A stretch of DNA of 64,000 nt from SZUA-146 sp963922815 (GCA_963922815.1 CAWUKD010000003.1:1-64000), one strand, 5' to 3'; shown: positions 46,287 through 54,954, counted from the first letter of the stretch. Numbers and translations are program-made. The notes: a model not told the origin generated them from the letters alone.

Positions 46287-46871
46287 ATGAATGTCTCTAC
46301 AAAATCGGCCATAGCATTGGCCATATCTGCAGCTTTTGCAGCACCGATGGCCTCTGCTGACGTCGTCAGCTTTGACGTCACGGGCATTAACAGCTGGGAC
46401 GACGCTACCGATCCATTCGGTGCGAACGAATCGTATGTTTTTGACGTTGCGGCAGCGCTGGGTCTGGCATCCGGTACGGCTGTGACCATTACGGGAATCG
46501 GCTGGGACGTATCCATCGAAACCGTGGGTGCCTCGTGGCTCAGCGAAGCTTCAGTTGGCATAAACGGGGAAATCACACTCGCACCGGGTGCTGGTGATGA
46601 TGCTCCTGGCGTAGCTTCGTACACCAGCGGCGGAATCATTGATCTGGCATCAATCCCACTGCCTGACCTGCTACTGGCCGATGGCCTGCTCGTTCTGGAC
46701 TTCTTCGAAGGCTATGACGATGTGGTTGGCGCGATCGACGCGACCTGGACCGGAGGCACTCTGGACTTTGATGCGTTTGAAGCCGCACCCATACCACTGC
46801 CAGCGGCGTTCCCGCTGCTGCTCACCGGCCTCGTCGGTTTGTTTGCAGCACGACGTCGTCGTGTAGCCTGA
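46287..46871 (+). CDS. VPLPA-CTERM sorting domain protein
   Basis: The 194-aa protein is exported: a Sec signal peptide is cut after ASA (residue 24). The C-terminus has the exosortase recognition tail IPLPAAFPLLLTGLVGLF followed by an RRRR stop. This tail is of the VPLPA-CTERM type, recognised by exosortase-like enzymes that anchor or release proteins at the outer surface. The mature part is a low-complexity, Ala/Asp/Gly-rich beta domain with no enzymatic motif and no recognisable family beyond the tail. The cognate exosortase is not in the window. The ATG is followed by an out-of-frame ATG (ATGAATG). Confidence 0.88.
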   Translation: MNVSTKSAIALAISAAFAAPMASADVVSFDVTGINSWDDATDPFGANESYVFDVAAALGLASGTAVTITGIGWDVSIETVGASWLSEASVGINGEITLAPGAGDDAPGVASYTSGGIIDLASIPLPDLLLADGLLVLDFFEGYDDVVGAIDATWTGGTLDFDAFEAAPIPLPAAFPLLLTGLVGLFAARRRRVA

Positions 46872-46916
46872 TCCTGCTTGACGACCTGCTACCGCAGGTT
46901 CGATAACGATCTGGGC

Positions 46917-46947
46917 AGGCCAGAGGCGGATTTTCCGTCTCTGGCCT
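46917..46947 (+). terminator. Terminator-like hairpin after the VPLPA-CTERM gene
   Basis: AGGCCAGAGGCGG and CCGTCTCTGGCCT pair almost fully around an ATTTT loop, 45 nt after the stop. A short T-run (GTTTCGTT) follows. It is a plausible intrinsic terminator. Confidence 0.6.
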
Positions 46948-47085
46948 GTTTCGTTGGGCCACAAAAAACTGAATATTACTTCTTAAAAATCGCCGCCTGA
47001 GTCCAATGTGTCAGACCTCACAGCCTGCCTCGATTACAGGTATCATCAGGCCCACAAACAGAGCGAATATCCAAGGCATGACGCA

Positions 47086-48537
47086 ATGACCCCTGAAAAA
47101 AATCTCGAAGCGACTTTTCGCGCGGGCCATCATGCGCACGCGCGCCAGATGGCGGTCGCGATGTTACAGCGCAATCCCAGGAACAAAACCGCTCTGCAGG
47201 TCCTTGCGCATATTGCCCTGATCATAGGCGTGACCGGTGAAGCGCTCACGATTGCCACCCGAGCGATAGAACAGGACGACAAAGACCCTCGAACAAACCT
47301 GCTATTGGCTGAAATACACGGCGCCCGGGGACACACGGAAACGGCCCTGTCTTATTGCGACCGCGTCCTGAAAACGCACCCGAAGGATGTTTCGGCGCTC
47401 CAGATCGGCGCGCGACTGCTCGAGCGCGCCGGCATGCCGGATGAGGCCATGCAGCTGCTGCATCCTCTGACCACACTCTCACCGAAACCGCATTTAGTCT
47501 CGCTGACTCTGGCACGCTGCTGGATGCGTACAGGTCGACATGACGATGCGCTCAAACTGCTGGATGAAGCACTGGCAGAGAACACGGGCAAGACGCCAGC
47601 CGCGCTTCAGCAGCAAAGCGCGCTTAAGAAACTCAAGGCACGCGTACTTGACCGTACCGGGCAGTACGATGACGCCTGGCGGGAAGCTGCAGAAGCCAAC
47701 GCCCTGCTGCAACTCAAGTACAACCCCCAGACATTTACTGATGAAGTCGATGCGTTGATTAACTGGTTCACCAAAGAACGCTTGGAAAACCTGGCGCAAG
47801 CTAAGGCCACGGAGACCAGACACGTATTTATCGTGGGCATGCCGCGATCAGGCACGACGCTGGTGGAACAAATTCTCGACGCGCACCCGGCCGCTACAGG
47901 GCTCGGCGAAATCAAGGATCTCGATGTGCTTGCACGCATGCTGCCGCAGTCACTTAAAATCAAGCAACCGCTGCCGGACATTATCGAACACGTTGATGCA
48001 AACCGGTTGAACCAAATGGTCGCCAGCTATGAACGAAGCATTCAGGAACAGGGATTTAACAGCGCCGGACTATGTGTCAACAAGAATCTGCGCAACGTGT
48101 TTTTGCTGGGTCTGATTGCCATGCTGTTCCCGAGCGCAAAAGTCATCCTGTGCTCAAGAGACCTGCGCGACGTGGGAGTATCAAGCTTCATGGCCAGCAT
48201 GAATGCGGGCTTGTTTCCGCATCTGTTTAATACTGAGCACATGAGCCAGGCGATGCGCGACTATCAGCGGCTTATTGAGCACTGGCGGAAAGTATTGCCG
48301 CTGTCGTTTCTGGAGGTCAGCTACGAAGAGCTGGTCGGTGATCAGGAAGCACAAACACGACGCCTGCTGGATTTTTGCGAACTCGACTGGAACCCGGCAT
48401 GTCTGAATTTCTGGGAATCGGAGCGTACCGTGATGACCTTAAGCTATGCCCAGGTAACGCGACCTATGTACACAAACTCCATTGGCCGGCATCAGCACTA
48501 TACCGACCACCTGGGGCCACTGCTTGAACTGCGGTAG
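47086..48537 (+). CDS. TPR-sulfotransferase
   Basis: The 483-aa protein has TPR-like helices over about residues 10-230 (ATRAIEQDDKDPRTNLLLAE) and a sulfotransferase domain. The PAPS phosphosulfate loop is PRSGTT (Pro253-Thr258) with VEQILDAHP after it, and the adenosine-side segment is SKVILCSRDLRDVGVSSF-like (AKVILCSRDLRDVG). It would transfer sulfate from PAPS to a protein or glycan. No signal peptide or membrane helix is seen, so it is cytosolic as far as sequence shows. The ATG at 47086 has AAGG 9 nt upstream; an earlier GTG adds residues with no family support. It is the next gene after the VPLPA-CTERM protein. Confidence 0.87.
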   Translation: MTPEKNLEATFRAGHHAHARQMAVAMLQRNPRNKTALQVLAHIALIIGVTGEALTIATRAIEQDDKDPRTNLLLAEIHGARGHTETALSYCDRVLKTHPKDVSALQIGARLLERAGMPDEAMQLLHPLTTLSPKPHLVSLTLARCWMRTGRHDDALKLLDEALAENTGKTPAALQQQSALKKLKARVLDRTGQYDDAWREAAEANALLQLKYNPQTFTDEVDALINWFTKERLENLAQAKATETRHVFIVGMPRSGTTLVEQILDAHPAATGLGEIKDLDVLARMLPQSLKIKQPLPDIIEHVDANRLNQMVASYERSIQEQGFNSAGLCVNKNLRNVFLLGLIAMLFPSAKVILCSRDLRDVGVSSFMASMNAGLFPHLFNTEHMSQAMRDYQRLIEHWRKVLPLSFLEVSYEELVGDQEAQTRRLLDFCELDWNPACLNFWESERTVMTLSYAQVTRPMYTNSIGRHQHYTDHLGPLLELR

Positions 48538-48592
48538 CCACTAAGACCAACGGCCTGGTTACTGCCACACACTGGCTAACGGAATACACATC

Positions 48593-49201
48593 ATGCCAAC
48601 CTTTCGCCTACTGTTATCCCTGCTGTTTCTGCTTACCGCGTGCGGTGGCGGCGGCCCACAGCTGCCGCCGCTGACGAGTGATGCGGTGATCCTGGCCTTC
48701 GGAGACAGCCTGACCTACGGGACCGGCGCCAAAGATCACGAGGCGTATCCTCAGGTGCTCGCAGCAGCCACCGGCCTTACGGTCATCAGCCAGGGCATAC
48801 CCGGCGAGGAGAGCAACGCCGGACTGGCCAGACTGCCGGCGATACTCGACGACGTAAAACCGGACCTGGTAATTCTGGGTCACGGCGGCAATGATATGCT
48901 GCGCAATCGAAACCTGGACCAGACCAAAACCAACCTTCGGAAAATGGCCGAACTGGCTGAAGCCAGCGGCGCGTCTGTCGTCCTCATGGGCATTCCAAAA
49001 CCCGGCCTGTTCCTCGGAACCCACCCGATGTACGAAGAGCTGAGCGAAGAACTCAATGTTCCTCTGGAAGATGACGCACTGGCCGATATTCTGGGCGAGC
49101 CAGATCTGAAAGCCGATCGCGTTCACCCAAACGCAGCAGGCTATGCCCAACTGGCAGCGGCCATGCACGTACTGCTGCGCCAAAGCGGAGCGCTGGACTG
49201 A
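48593..49201 (+). CDS. GDSL/SGNH esterase lipoprotein (TesA-like)
   Basis: The 202-aa protein is anchored by a lipoprotein signal ending in LLTAC (Cys17). It shows the SGNH-hydrolase blocks: GDSL with Ser39 in AFGDSLTYGTGA, the Gly in SQGIPGEESNAG, Asn in GHGGNDML and the Asp-His pair in DRVHPNAAG. These place it with TesA/arylesterases that cleave acyl esters. It follows the sulfotransferase by 55 bp on the same strand. The substrate is unknown. Confidence 0.9.
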   Translation: MPTFRLLLSLLFLLTACGGGGPQLPPLTSDAVILAFGDSLTYGTGAKDHEAYPQVLAAATGLTVISQGIPGEESNAGLARLPAILDDVKPDLVILGHGGNDMLRNRNLDQTKTNLRKMAELAEASGASVVLMGIPKPGLFLGTHPMYEELSEELNVPLEDDALADILGEPDLKADRVHPNAAGYAQLAAAMHVLLRQSGALD

Positions 49202-49204
49202 GAG

Positions 49205-49227
49205 CCTCGCTCAAACTCTGAGCAAGG
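49205..49227 (+). terminator. Hairpin after the GDSL esterase
   Basis: CCT-C-GCTCA and TGAGC-A-AGG pair around AACTC, 4 nt after the stop. There is no U-tract. It sits in the 79-bp gap between the convergent esterase and SDR genes. Confidence 0.35.
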
Positions 49228-49280
49228 CCACGGTCCGCTAATCGATTCTACTCGCCGGTGCGTGTACAGATGCCCGTACT

Positions 49281-50258
49281 TTATTCACCGGCGGTTTTTT
49301 CTGACATGGCCGCCTGCAGCATTTCGACCAGCTCTGCTTCGCTGTAGCTGTAAGGACCCCACTCATTCAACTGCACGAGCTGCTCTATTTTCGTGCGGAT
49401 TGTCATGGCCTGCTCGTCACTATTGGGAACAACCATGTAGCGACGCAGTGGCTTTTCATCAAACAATGCGTGCATGAACGCCGCAGACACTTCATGAGGC
49501 AGCTTGAACGACAGCTCACGTTCTTCCGTTGCTTTGTATTGTGCTTTCATTTCATCGGTAATTTCCCCGCCGGCCGCCTTGACGCTCTCGAAAGCTCTGA
49601 GTACGCTGCTCCGGCGAATAAATGACTGGTAGTTACCGGGCTCAATCACGCTCACTGACACGCCATGAGGCGCCATTTCGGCGGCCAGGGCATCCGTATA
49701 CGCTTCAATCCAGTGCTTGCTGCCACTGTAGGCACTGCCGCCGGCCCAGGCCAGCGTTCCGGCAATGGAACCGGTTGTCGCAATGCGTCCTCCGGATTCG
49801 ATAATCAGTGGCGCGAACGCTTTGGTCACGCGGTAAACGCCTTCTACATTGACGTCGTAAACAAAGGTCTGACCTTCGATGGGCGTATCAACAACGGGGC
49901 CGCCACCGCCAACGCCAGCGTTATTAACAAGACCGTACAGACCTGTTCCCTTCTCCTGGATCATCGTAACCACCGCGTCGATCTGATCCTGGCGAGTGAC
50001 ATCCAGCCGGACCGCCGTGATGTTCTCAATGGCGTTCAGGTCAGCCATGTCTTTGTCTTTTCGCGCGCCGGCGTACACGTGATAACCGCTGCGAGCCAGC
50101 GTTTCCGCCAGATTTCGGCCAATCCCGGTACTGGTGCCGGTAACCAGCACATACTTCTTGTCACTGGTCTTGTGGTCGTCCGCGCGGACAGCCTGCGATG
50201 CGCCTGACGCCATACTGAAGGCCAGGACCAGGCAGAGCGTCTGTAATATTCGGTTCAT
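49281..50258 (-). CDS. Exported short-chain dehydrogenase/reductase
   Basis: The 325-aa protein is an SDR with the cofactor motif TGTSTGIG (40-47), NNAGVGGGG and the Ser-Tyr-Lys catalytic set in TGSIAG and SAYSGSKHW. It begins with a clear Sec signal peptide cut after VRA (residue 26). This is unusual, as SDRs use NAD(P)H and normally stay in the cytosol. The C-terminal segment (about 230-325) is longer than the minimum SDR. Four 14-bp tandem repeats lie directly before the ATG and supply its ribosome site. The gene is convergent with the GDSL esterase. Confidence 0.85.
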   Translation of the reverse strand: MNRILQTLCLVLAFSMASGASQAVRADDHKTSDKKYVLVTGTSTGIGRNLAETLARSGYHVYAGARKDKDMADLNAIENITAVRLDVTRQDQIDAVVTMIQEKGTGLYGLVNNAGVGGGGPVVDTPIEGQTFVYDVNVEGVYRVTKAFAPLIIESGGRIATTGSIAGTLAWAGGSAYSGSKHWIEAYTDALAAEMAPHGVSVSVIEPGNYQSFIRRSSVLRAFESVKAAGGEITDEMKAQYKATEERELSFKLPHEVSAAFMHALFDEKPLRRYMVVPNSDEQAMTIRTKIEQLVQLNEWGPYSYSEAELVEMLQAAMSEKTAGE

Positions 50259-50314
50259 GTGTAAATTCCTGAGTGTAAATGGCTGAGAGTAAATGGCTGA
50301 GTGTAAATAGCTGA
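50259..50314 (-). repeat. Four 14-bp tandem repeats at the SDR ribosome site
   Basis: Four copies of a 14-mer (plus strand GTGTAAATGGCTGA with small changes) run head-to-tail from 50259 to 50314, right up to the SDR start codon. Read on the coding strand they are TCAGCCATTTACAC-like; the last copy reads TCAGGAATTTACAC, so its GG to GA change provides the ribosome site CAGGAA 7 nt before the ATG. Confidence 0.85.
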
Positions 50315-50590
50315 CGTGAGACTAGCACAGGTTTTGTAGCGCTCGCGCCAGGTGTCAACAAATGGTTTGCTCAAAAGCTTACATTGAATGACGTGAAGAG
50401 CTGAGCAGGCCAGCCTTGAACGGCTGAAAAATCACTCGGGAGTCTTCGGCCGGCTTCACGTACTTTCGAAAACGCGAGAGCTAATCTGTACAATGGTCTG
50501 CAGCCTGCAATGTTCGGATGATGATTCAGCTTCCGACACAGAAGCCACAAAAGAATCTGACCCATCCACCGGATTCCAACAGGAAATCGC
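50315..50590 (+). other. Intergenic region between the SDR repeats and the DUF2835 gene
   Basis: Together with the repeats this makes a 332-bp gap between divergent genes. No gene is supported. A possible -10 TACAAT (50489-50494) with a poor -35 TTCGAA (50465-50470, spacing 18) could drive the DUF2835 gene. An antisense open frame through the region is not supported. Confidence 0.35.
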
Positions 50591-50809
50591 ATGCCAACGC
50601 TCGAACTTAACATCTCGCTGACTGCTCAGCAGGTCAAGACCATCTACGAAGGTCAGACCCGCTTTATTCTGGCGACTTCCAGCGACGGTCTGAAAGTGCA
50701 GCTGCCGGCGTTGAATTTTCGCCCGTTCGTAACCCTGAATGGAATTCATGGCCGCTTTCGTGTTTCGGTCGATGCTAACAACAAGATCCGGAAACTGGAG
50801 AAACTGTAG
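50591..50809 (+). CDS. DUF2835 family protein
   Basis: This 72-aa protein matches the DUF2835 family, found in gammaproteobacteria and of unknown function. The conserved core is the pattern LRPFVT-x-GIHGRF, seen here as FRPFVTLNGIHGRF. It has no signal peptide and no cysteines. CAGGAAA lies 4 nt before the ATG. It is divergent from the SDR gene and convergent with arfB. Confidence 0.85.
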   Translation: MPTLELNISLTAQQVKTIYEGQTRFILATSSDGLKVQLPALNFRPFVTLNGIHGRFRVSVDANNKIRKLEKL

Positions 50810-50937
50810 CCCGACACGGGTCCGATCAGCCATGGTTGATACGCCATCCTGGTGGCTTCGGGCGCTCATTCGATACTCAAAAAAATTGCGCTAACGGCGC
50901 GCCTCCCGGCTAATTCCACAATCCAAAGGGAACAAAG

Positions 50938-51342
50938 TCACGCATCGAAACCTGGCTTACGCCTCTGAGACTTGGTCTGTCCGCGCTGTTTTTTAACGTC
51001 GACCCGTTTACGTCTCGCGTTGCGGCTGGGTTTGGTCGGGATACGTTTTTTCGGCACCTGGGAGGCGAGATGGACCATCTGCTCCAGTCGGCTCAGCGCG
51101 TCTTTACGATTCTTCAGCTGCGACCGGAATGTGTCAGCCTGAATAACCAGCTGGCCGTGTTTGTTAATTTTTCCGCGCTGCTGATCCAGCAACCGTTGTG
51201 TCACGTCCGCGTGCAGGCGCAGGGCACTTACAGTGACCCTTAACTCAACAGCGGTAGAGGTTTTGTTGACATGCTGACCGCCCGGACCGGAAGCCTGCAC
51301 AAAGCGAAACTCCAGTGCATCTTCAGGAAATTGTGATGCCAC
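50938..51342 (-). CDS. arfB: Alternative ribosome-rescue factor ArfB
   Basis: ArfB (YaeJ) is a small release-factor-like protein that hydrolyses peptidyl-tRNA on stalled ribosomes. The GGQ motif is in ASGPGGQHVNKTSTAVEL, and the basic C-terminal tail (KPSRNARRKRVDVKKQRGQTKSQRRK) inserts into the empty mRNA channel. The GTG at 51342 was chosen because GAGG lies 5 nt before it; it gives 134 aa, near family length. The longer ATG start at 51372 sits inside a leader hairpin. It is convergent with the DUF2835 gene. Confidence 0.94.
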   Translation of the reverse strand: MASQFPEDALEFRFVQASGPGGQHVNKTSTAVELRVTVSALRLHADVTQRLLDQQRGKINKHGQLVIQADTFRSQLKNRKDALSRLEQMVHLASQVPKKRIPTKPSRNARRKRVDVKKQRGQTKSQRRKPGFDA

Positions 51343-51364
51343 ACTCACCTCGCTGGTACAGCAA

Positions 51365-51419
51365 ACCGCCACCCCGTACAGGCGGTCCGCACCGAATCAG
51401 ACGCTCTGAATGAAGAGCG
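51365..51419 (-). other. Two hairpins in the arfB leader
   Basis: CGCTCT-6 nt-AGAGCG (51402-51419) and ACCGCC-10 nt-GGCGGT (51365-51386) lie one after the other just before the arfB start. Such a leader could affect mRNA life or start choice. No regulator is identified. Confidence 0.35.
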
Positions 51420-51482
51420 CTCTCTTAATGCACGTCTGCTGCTGTCCACAACATACACTGACATAAGCGTAAACACGGAGCA

Positions 51483-52058
51483 TCAGGTGTCGATAATACC
51501 GACAGAACCCAGACTGATGAAGCTGCCTAACAGAATGAGCCAGGCAATCGGTAACGCCACGTGCACGCGCCGACTGGAACTGGCGATCCCAACAATCGCC
51601 AAAAAGAGCATACTGGCTACAAAAATATAATAGCGCGGCGGCATATTGCGAAGCCCGGCCAACTCTTTACCCAGGGTCTCGGGAATATCAAGCAGCCATG
51701 CGATTATCATAAGACTAAAAAACCATACCCGGTTTCCGAAGAAATACGCTTCCATGTCAATGTCTTTGTCCATATCGTAGGGGTATAACATCGCGGACAT
51801 CAAAAACAGCACAAGCGCGTAGCTGGTAATACCCAAATAGTACAGCGCAGACCATTGCTCCAGACCGCTCCACCAGAACATGCTCCACCAGATCATGAGC
51901 ATCTGCAGCAGAATATTGAACGTCCAGAGCGCATGGGGCAGACACAGCCGGGTCGTCTCGCGATTTTGAATCAGCTTGCTCGCGCCAACGGCGAGGTGCG
52001 TGATTCCAAGCCCCATGATTACTGAAATCAGCACACCAATGTATTCAAATACGCCCAT
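51483..52058 (-). CDS. Unknown integral membrane protein
   Basis: I do not recognise a family for this 191-aa protein. It has about six hydrophobic segments: residues about 5-26 (IGVLISVIMGLGITHLAVGA), 40-65, 72-92, 105-125, 140-160 and 167-187. Loops contain KDIDMEA and RNMPPRYY. It lies 140 bp upstream of arfB on the same strand and is divergent from the M23 lipoprotein. There is no catalytic motif. Confidence 0.65.
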   Translation of the reverse strand: MGVFEYIGVLISVIMGLGITHLAVGASKLIQNRETTRLCLPHALWTFNILLQMLMIWWSMFWWSGLEQWSALYYLGITSYALVLFLMSAMLYPYDMDKDIDMEAYFFGNRVWFFSLMIIAWLLDIPETLGKELAGLRNMPPRYYIFVASMLFLAIVGIASSSRRVHVALPIAWLILLGSFISLGSVGIIDT

Positions 52059-52196
52059 TTACCCAGCATAGGGAAATTTGCCGTTCGGGTCGAGCGAATT
52101 GGTTTAATGTCCACACCCCTGTGACGTTTCAGAGCGGTTTATACCCTGCGCCGTTCCTAGTACCATCGAGTTACTTCTTAAGATCATGGTGTCGAC

Positions 52197-53285
52197 ATGC
52201 CCTATTCAAGCGCCCAACTCATTCGTGTTCTACCTTGGGTGTTTTCATGCCTGGCTATGTGCTTAATCGCCGGCTGCAGCAGCGTTTCCGAAACCAGCGT
52301 CAGTAAGGAACCGGTCACCAGTTCCACAACCGGTACCGGCACACCAGAGAACACCAGCCAGAAGCAACAACAACCGCAAATACCAGCTGGCAAAGAACAA
52401 ACCGCAAACACCCGACTATTGAAAAACCCCCAGCTGTCCGGCAAAGCCGGACCGCTGGCTCAGGTGAGGCCTCCCAGGGGCTATGCGATCTCAACGTCAT
52501 ATCCGCGCCCCGTGCGGGAACACGCCCTGCCGCCACATTCACCGGTGCCGGGCGGTATTGCCCTTCTCAAGGTCGGCTCCATTGATTCACCGGCACCGGA
52601 AGTTACCTTTGAGAAATCCCCCGTCTACGTCACCCGACGCGGTAGCGACTGGGTCGCTGCGGTAGGCGTTCCGCTAAAAGCCGAAACCGGTGAACACACG
52701 GTAACGATCGTACGCGACGGACAAACGACAGAGCGATTGCAGTTTACCGTTATCGAGACGGAGTACGAAACGCAATCGCTCACGATTGCCAACAAACGCA
52801 AGGTCAACCCCAATCCCGATGACCAGGCGCGCATTGAACGGGACTGGGTTCAGATTCAAAAAGCAAAGACTACGTTCAGTGAGCATGCGCAGCCTGATCT
52901 GGTGTTGGGATGGCCGCTCAAAGGGCGCATTAGCAGCCAGTTTGGGCTGCGCCGAATTTACAATGGACAACCTCGGAGCCCTCATAGCGGACTGGATATC
53001 GCCGCACCGACCGGCACACCGATTGTGGCACCGGCAGACGGCAAGGTCATCGAAACCGGTGACTTCTTTTTCAATGGCCAGACCGCGTTTGTTGATCACG
53101 GACACGGGCTGATTACGATGTACTGCCACATGAGCAAGACAAACGTCGCCGTCGGAGACACGCTGAGCAAAGGCGACACCATTGGTCTTGTTGGTGCTAC
53201 CGGCAGAGTTACCGGCCCGCACTTGCATCTGGGCGTGTTGCTCAACGGACAGATGGTTAACCCGACGCTATTACTGAGTGACTAG
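52197..53285 (+). CDS. M23 (LytM) peptidase-family lipoprotein
   Basis: The 362-aa protein is a lipoprotein: signal ending in IAGC, lipid Cys27. After a Ser/Thr/Gln-rich linker and an Ig-like or linker domain, the C-terminal 130 residues form a LytM domain with the zinc ligands His and Asp in RSPHSGLDIAAPTGTP and the HxH pair in PHLHLG. All catalytic residues appear present, so it may cleave peptidoglycan cross-bridges rather than only bind it. It is divergent from the unknown membrane protein and convergent with the metX-linked gene. Confidence 0.92.
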   Translation: MPYSSAQLIRVLPWVFSCLAMCLIAGCSSVSETSVSKEPVTSSTTGTGTPENTSQKQQQPQIPAGKEQTANTRLLKNPQLSGKAGPLAQVRPPRGYAISTSYPRPVREHALPPHSPVPGGIALLKVGSIDSPAPEVTFEKSPVYVTRRGSDWVAAVGVPLKAETGEHTVTIVRDGQTTERLQFTVIETEYETQSLTIANKRKVNPNPDDQARIERDWVQIQKAKTTFSEHAQPDLVLGWPLKGRISSQFGLRRIYNGQPRSPHSGLDIAAPTGTPIVAPADGKVIETGDFFFNGQTAFVDHGHGLITMYCHMSKTNVAVGDTLSKGDTIGLVGATGRVTGPHLHLGVLLNGQMVNPTLLLSD

Positions 53286-53412
53286 CAGCCTTGCGACCAC
53301 CCCGGGAATACGGAGCGGTTAAACCTCTGTCCGCAGAATGACTGGCCACTCGTCGTCGCGATGACCGGCTGTTTGTACGCTGGCAATAGAAGGGGTTTTC
53401 CGGTGAATCCCG

Positions 53413-53748
53413 TCAGTAATCGCAGCGAAACTTTCGCGGGATCACGCTGTGCAAATCGGTCACAGGCTTGTGTTTTACGGTAAACAGCTCGCCACCGTCT
53501 GCCAGGTAGGCTGACAGCTCTTCAACCACAAATTTACGGGCTGCCTGTATCGATTCCGGAGCGGATGCACGCTCCAGATCGGCTTTGCGATGAAACAATC
53601 CGCTAATGTTTGCCGCACACAGCCACTGGGAATCAACACACTCAAAGGGCTTGCGTATAACCGCCGAGACCGGGACGTCCTGTCCATCCACTTTCGCCAG
53701 AAGCCTGACTTCGTGCAAAGCATGAGCAAGAGGGTCTGTCATGGACAT
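53413..53748 (-). CDS. Unknown 111-aa protein coupled to metX
   Basis: No family is recognised. The protein has no signal, no membrane helix and three cysteines (near residues 37, 44 and the C-terminus). It starts in the metX stop (TGATG), so it is translated with metX. In many proteobacteria the gene after metX is metW; this protein is far shorter and lacks a methyltransferase motif, so it is not MetW. It may serve the same pathway; that is inference from coupling alone. Confidence 0.7.
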   Translation of the reverse strand: MSMTDPLAHALHEVRLLAKVDGQDVPVSAVIRKPFECVDSQWLCAANISGLFHRKADLERASAPESIQAARKFVVEELSAYLADGGELFTVKHKPVTDLHSVIPRKFRCDY

Positions 53749-54860
53749 CAGCTGTACTCCGGATCGAGCGCATGCAAATAGTCAGCGATAACAGGACGAA
53801 ACCGATCCATGTCGACCAAAAACGAATCGTGGCCCTGAATGGAATCCAGGATGGAATAGGTGACGTCAATATTCTGTTCGCGCATGCGATCAGCCAGTTC
53901 CTGCTGCTGATGCGGTGGAAACAGCGCATCCGTCTCTACTCCAATGATCAACGTACTTTCGAGCTTCAGCAATTCGAAGCTGCACGCCAGACTGCCCCCG
54001 TGGTCGGCCGCGTCGTAGACGTCCATCGCCCGAGACAAATACAAATAGCAGTTGGGATCAAAGCTGCCAACAAACTTCGCCGCGTGCGCACTGAGGTAGG
54101 ACTCCACTTCGAACTCGGCGCTGAACGCATAGTCGTTAGGCCTGGTCTGCGTAATGCGTTCACGCCCGAATCGCTTCTCCCATTCGGCCGCCGACCGATA
54201 GGTGATCATGCCGAGCTTGCGCGCCAGCGTCATGCCCGTCGCGGGCAAATCATCGTCGGAGTATTCACCCTGCTTCCACTTTGCATCGGCGCAGATCATT
54301 TCACGCTGCAGGGAACGAAGTGAAATGGCGTACGGAAGTGCCCGGCAGGAAGAAGAAATGGTGATCAGGTGACGCACATGATTTGGATACATCATGCAAA
54401 ACGCGAGTGCGGTCATACCACCCATGGAAGGTCCAACGGCGCAATGTAACGTCGCCACACCGAGATGCTCAATCAACAGCGCGCCGCAGTGCCCAATGTC
54501 GTCCAGTGACAGCACCGGAAAATCCAGTCCGTAGCGCTTGCCTGTTGCAGGATTAATGCTGGCAGGTCCCGTGGTTCCGAAACAGCTGCCCAGCGAATTA
54601 AAACATACGACAAAATATCGATCGGTATCGATCGGCTTGCCGGGCCCCACCATATCTTCCCACCAGCCCGGGCTCTGGTCGAGCGTCGATGAGCTGGCGT
54701 GAGCCGAGGGGGACAGCCCCGTAAAAATCAGAACCGCGTTGTCCCGTTTGGCGGACAATTCGCCCCACGTTTCATAAACGATCTCGAGACCTTCAATTAC
54801 GCCGCCGTGACGCATCCTGAAGGGCTGTTCATAGGTGTAAACTTGATGAGCTAAAGACAT
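53748..54860 (-). CDS. metX: Homoserine O-acyltransferase (MetX type)
   Basis: MetX acylates homoserine in methionine synthesis. The 370-aa alpha/beta-hydrolase has the Ser nucleophile in GPSMGGMTAL, the Asp in TDALFPP and the His in GHDSF. GSCFGTTGPASINP resembles the succinyl-CoA-using (MetXS) form, but acyl specificity cannot be fixed by eye. There is no Shine-Dalgarno; a plausible promoter ends about 26 nt before the ATG. It is coupled to the small unknown gene downstream. Confidence 0.93.
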   Translation of the reverse strand: MSLAHQVYTYEQPFRMRHGGVIEGLEIVYETWGELSAKRDNAVLIFTGLSPSAHASSSTLDQSPGWWEDMVGPGKPIDTDRYFVVCFNSLGSCFGTTGPASINPATGKRYGLDFPVLSLDDIGHCGALLIEHLGVATLHCAVGPSMGGMTALAFCMMYPNHVRHLITISSSCRALPYAISLRSLQREMICADAKWKQGEYSDDDLPATGMTLARKLGMITYRSAAEWEKRFGRERITQTRPNDYAFSAEFEVESYLSAHAAKFVGSFDPNCYLYLSRAMDVYDAADHGGSLACSFELLKLESTLIIGVETDALFPPHQQQELADRMREQNIDVTYSILDSIQGHDSFLVDMDRFRPVIADYLHALDPEYS

Positions 54861-54886
54861 GATTCGAACGTCGACGCAAAAGAAAC

Positions 54887-54915
54887 AGTGTAATGGATGC
54901 CCGGCCGTTCCCCAA
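54887..54915 (-). promoter_or_regulatory. Candidate metX promoter
   Basis: On the minus strand TTGGGG (54910-54915) and TACACT (54887-54892) are separated by 17 nt and lie about 26 nt before the metX ATG. The -10 is good and the -35 partial. Confidence 0.4.
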
Positions 54916-54954
54916 GACCGTTGGCCATCCTGGAATCACTCCGACCCGGCTTCC

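Noticed and set aside
50456..50869. 137-aa frame antisense to the DUF2835 gene
   Set aside because: DUF2835 is a known conserved family with a good ribosome site; the antisense frame has none.
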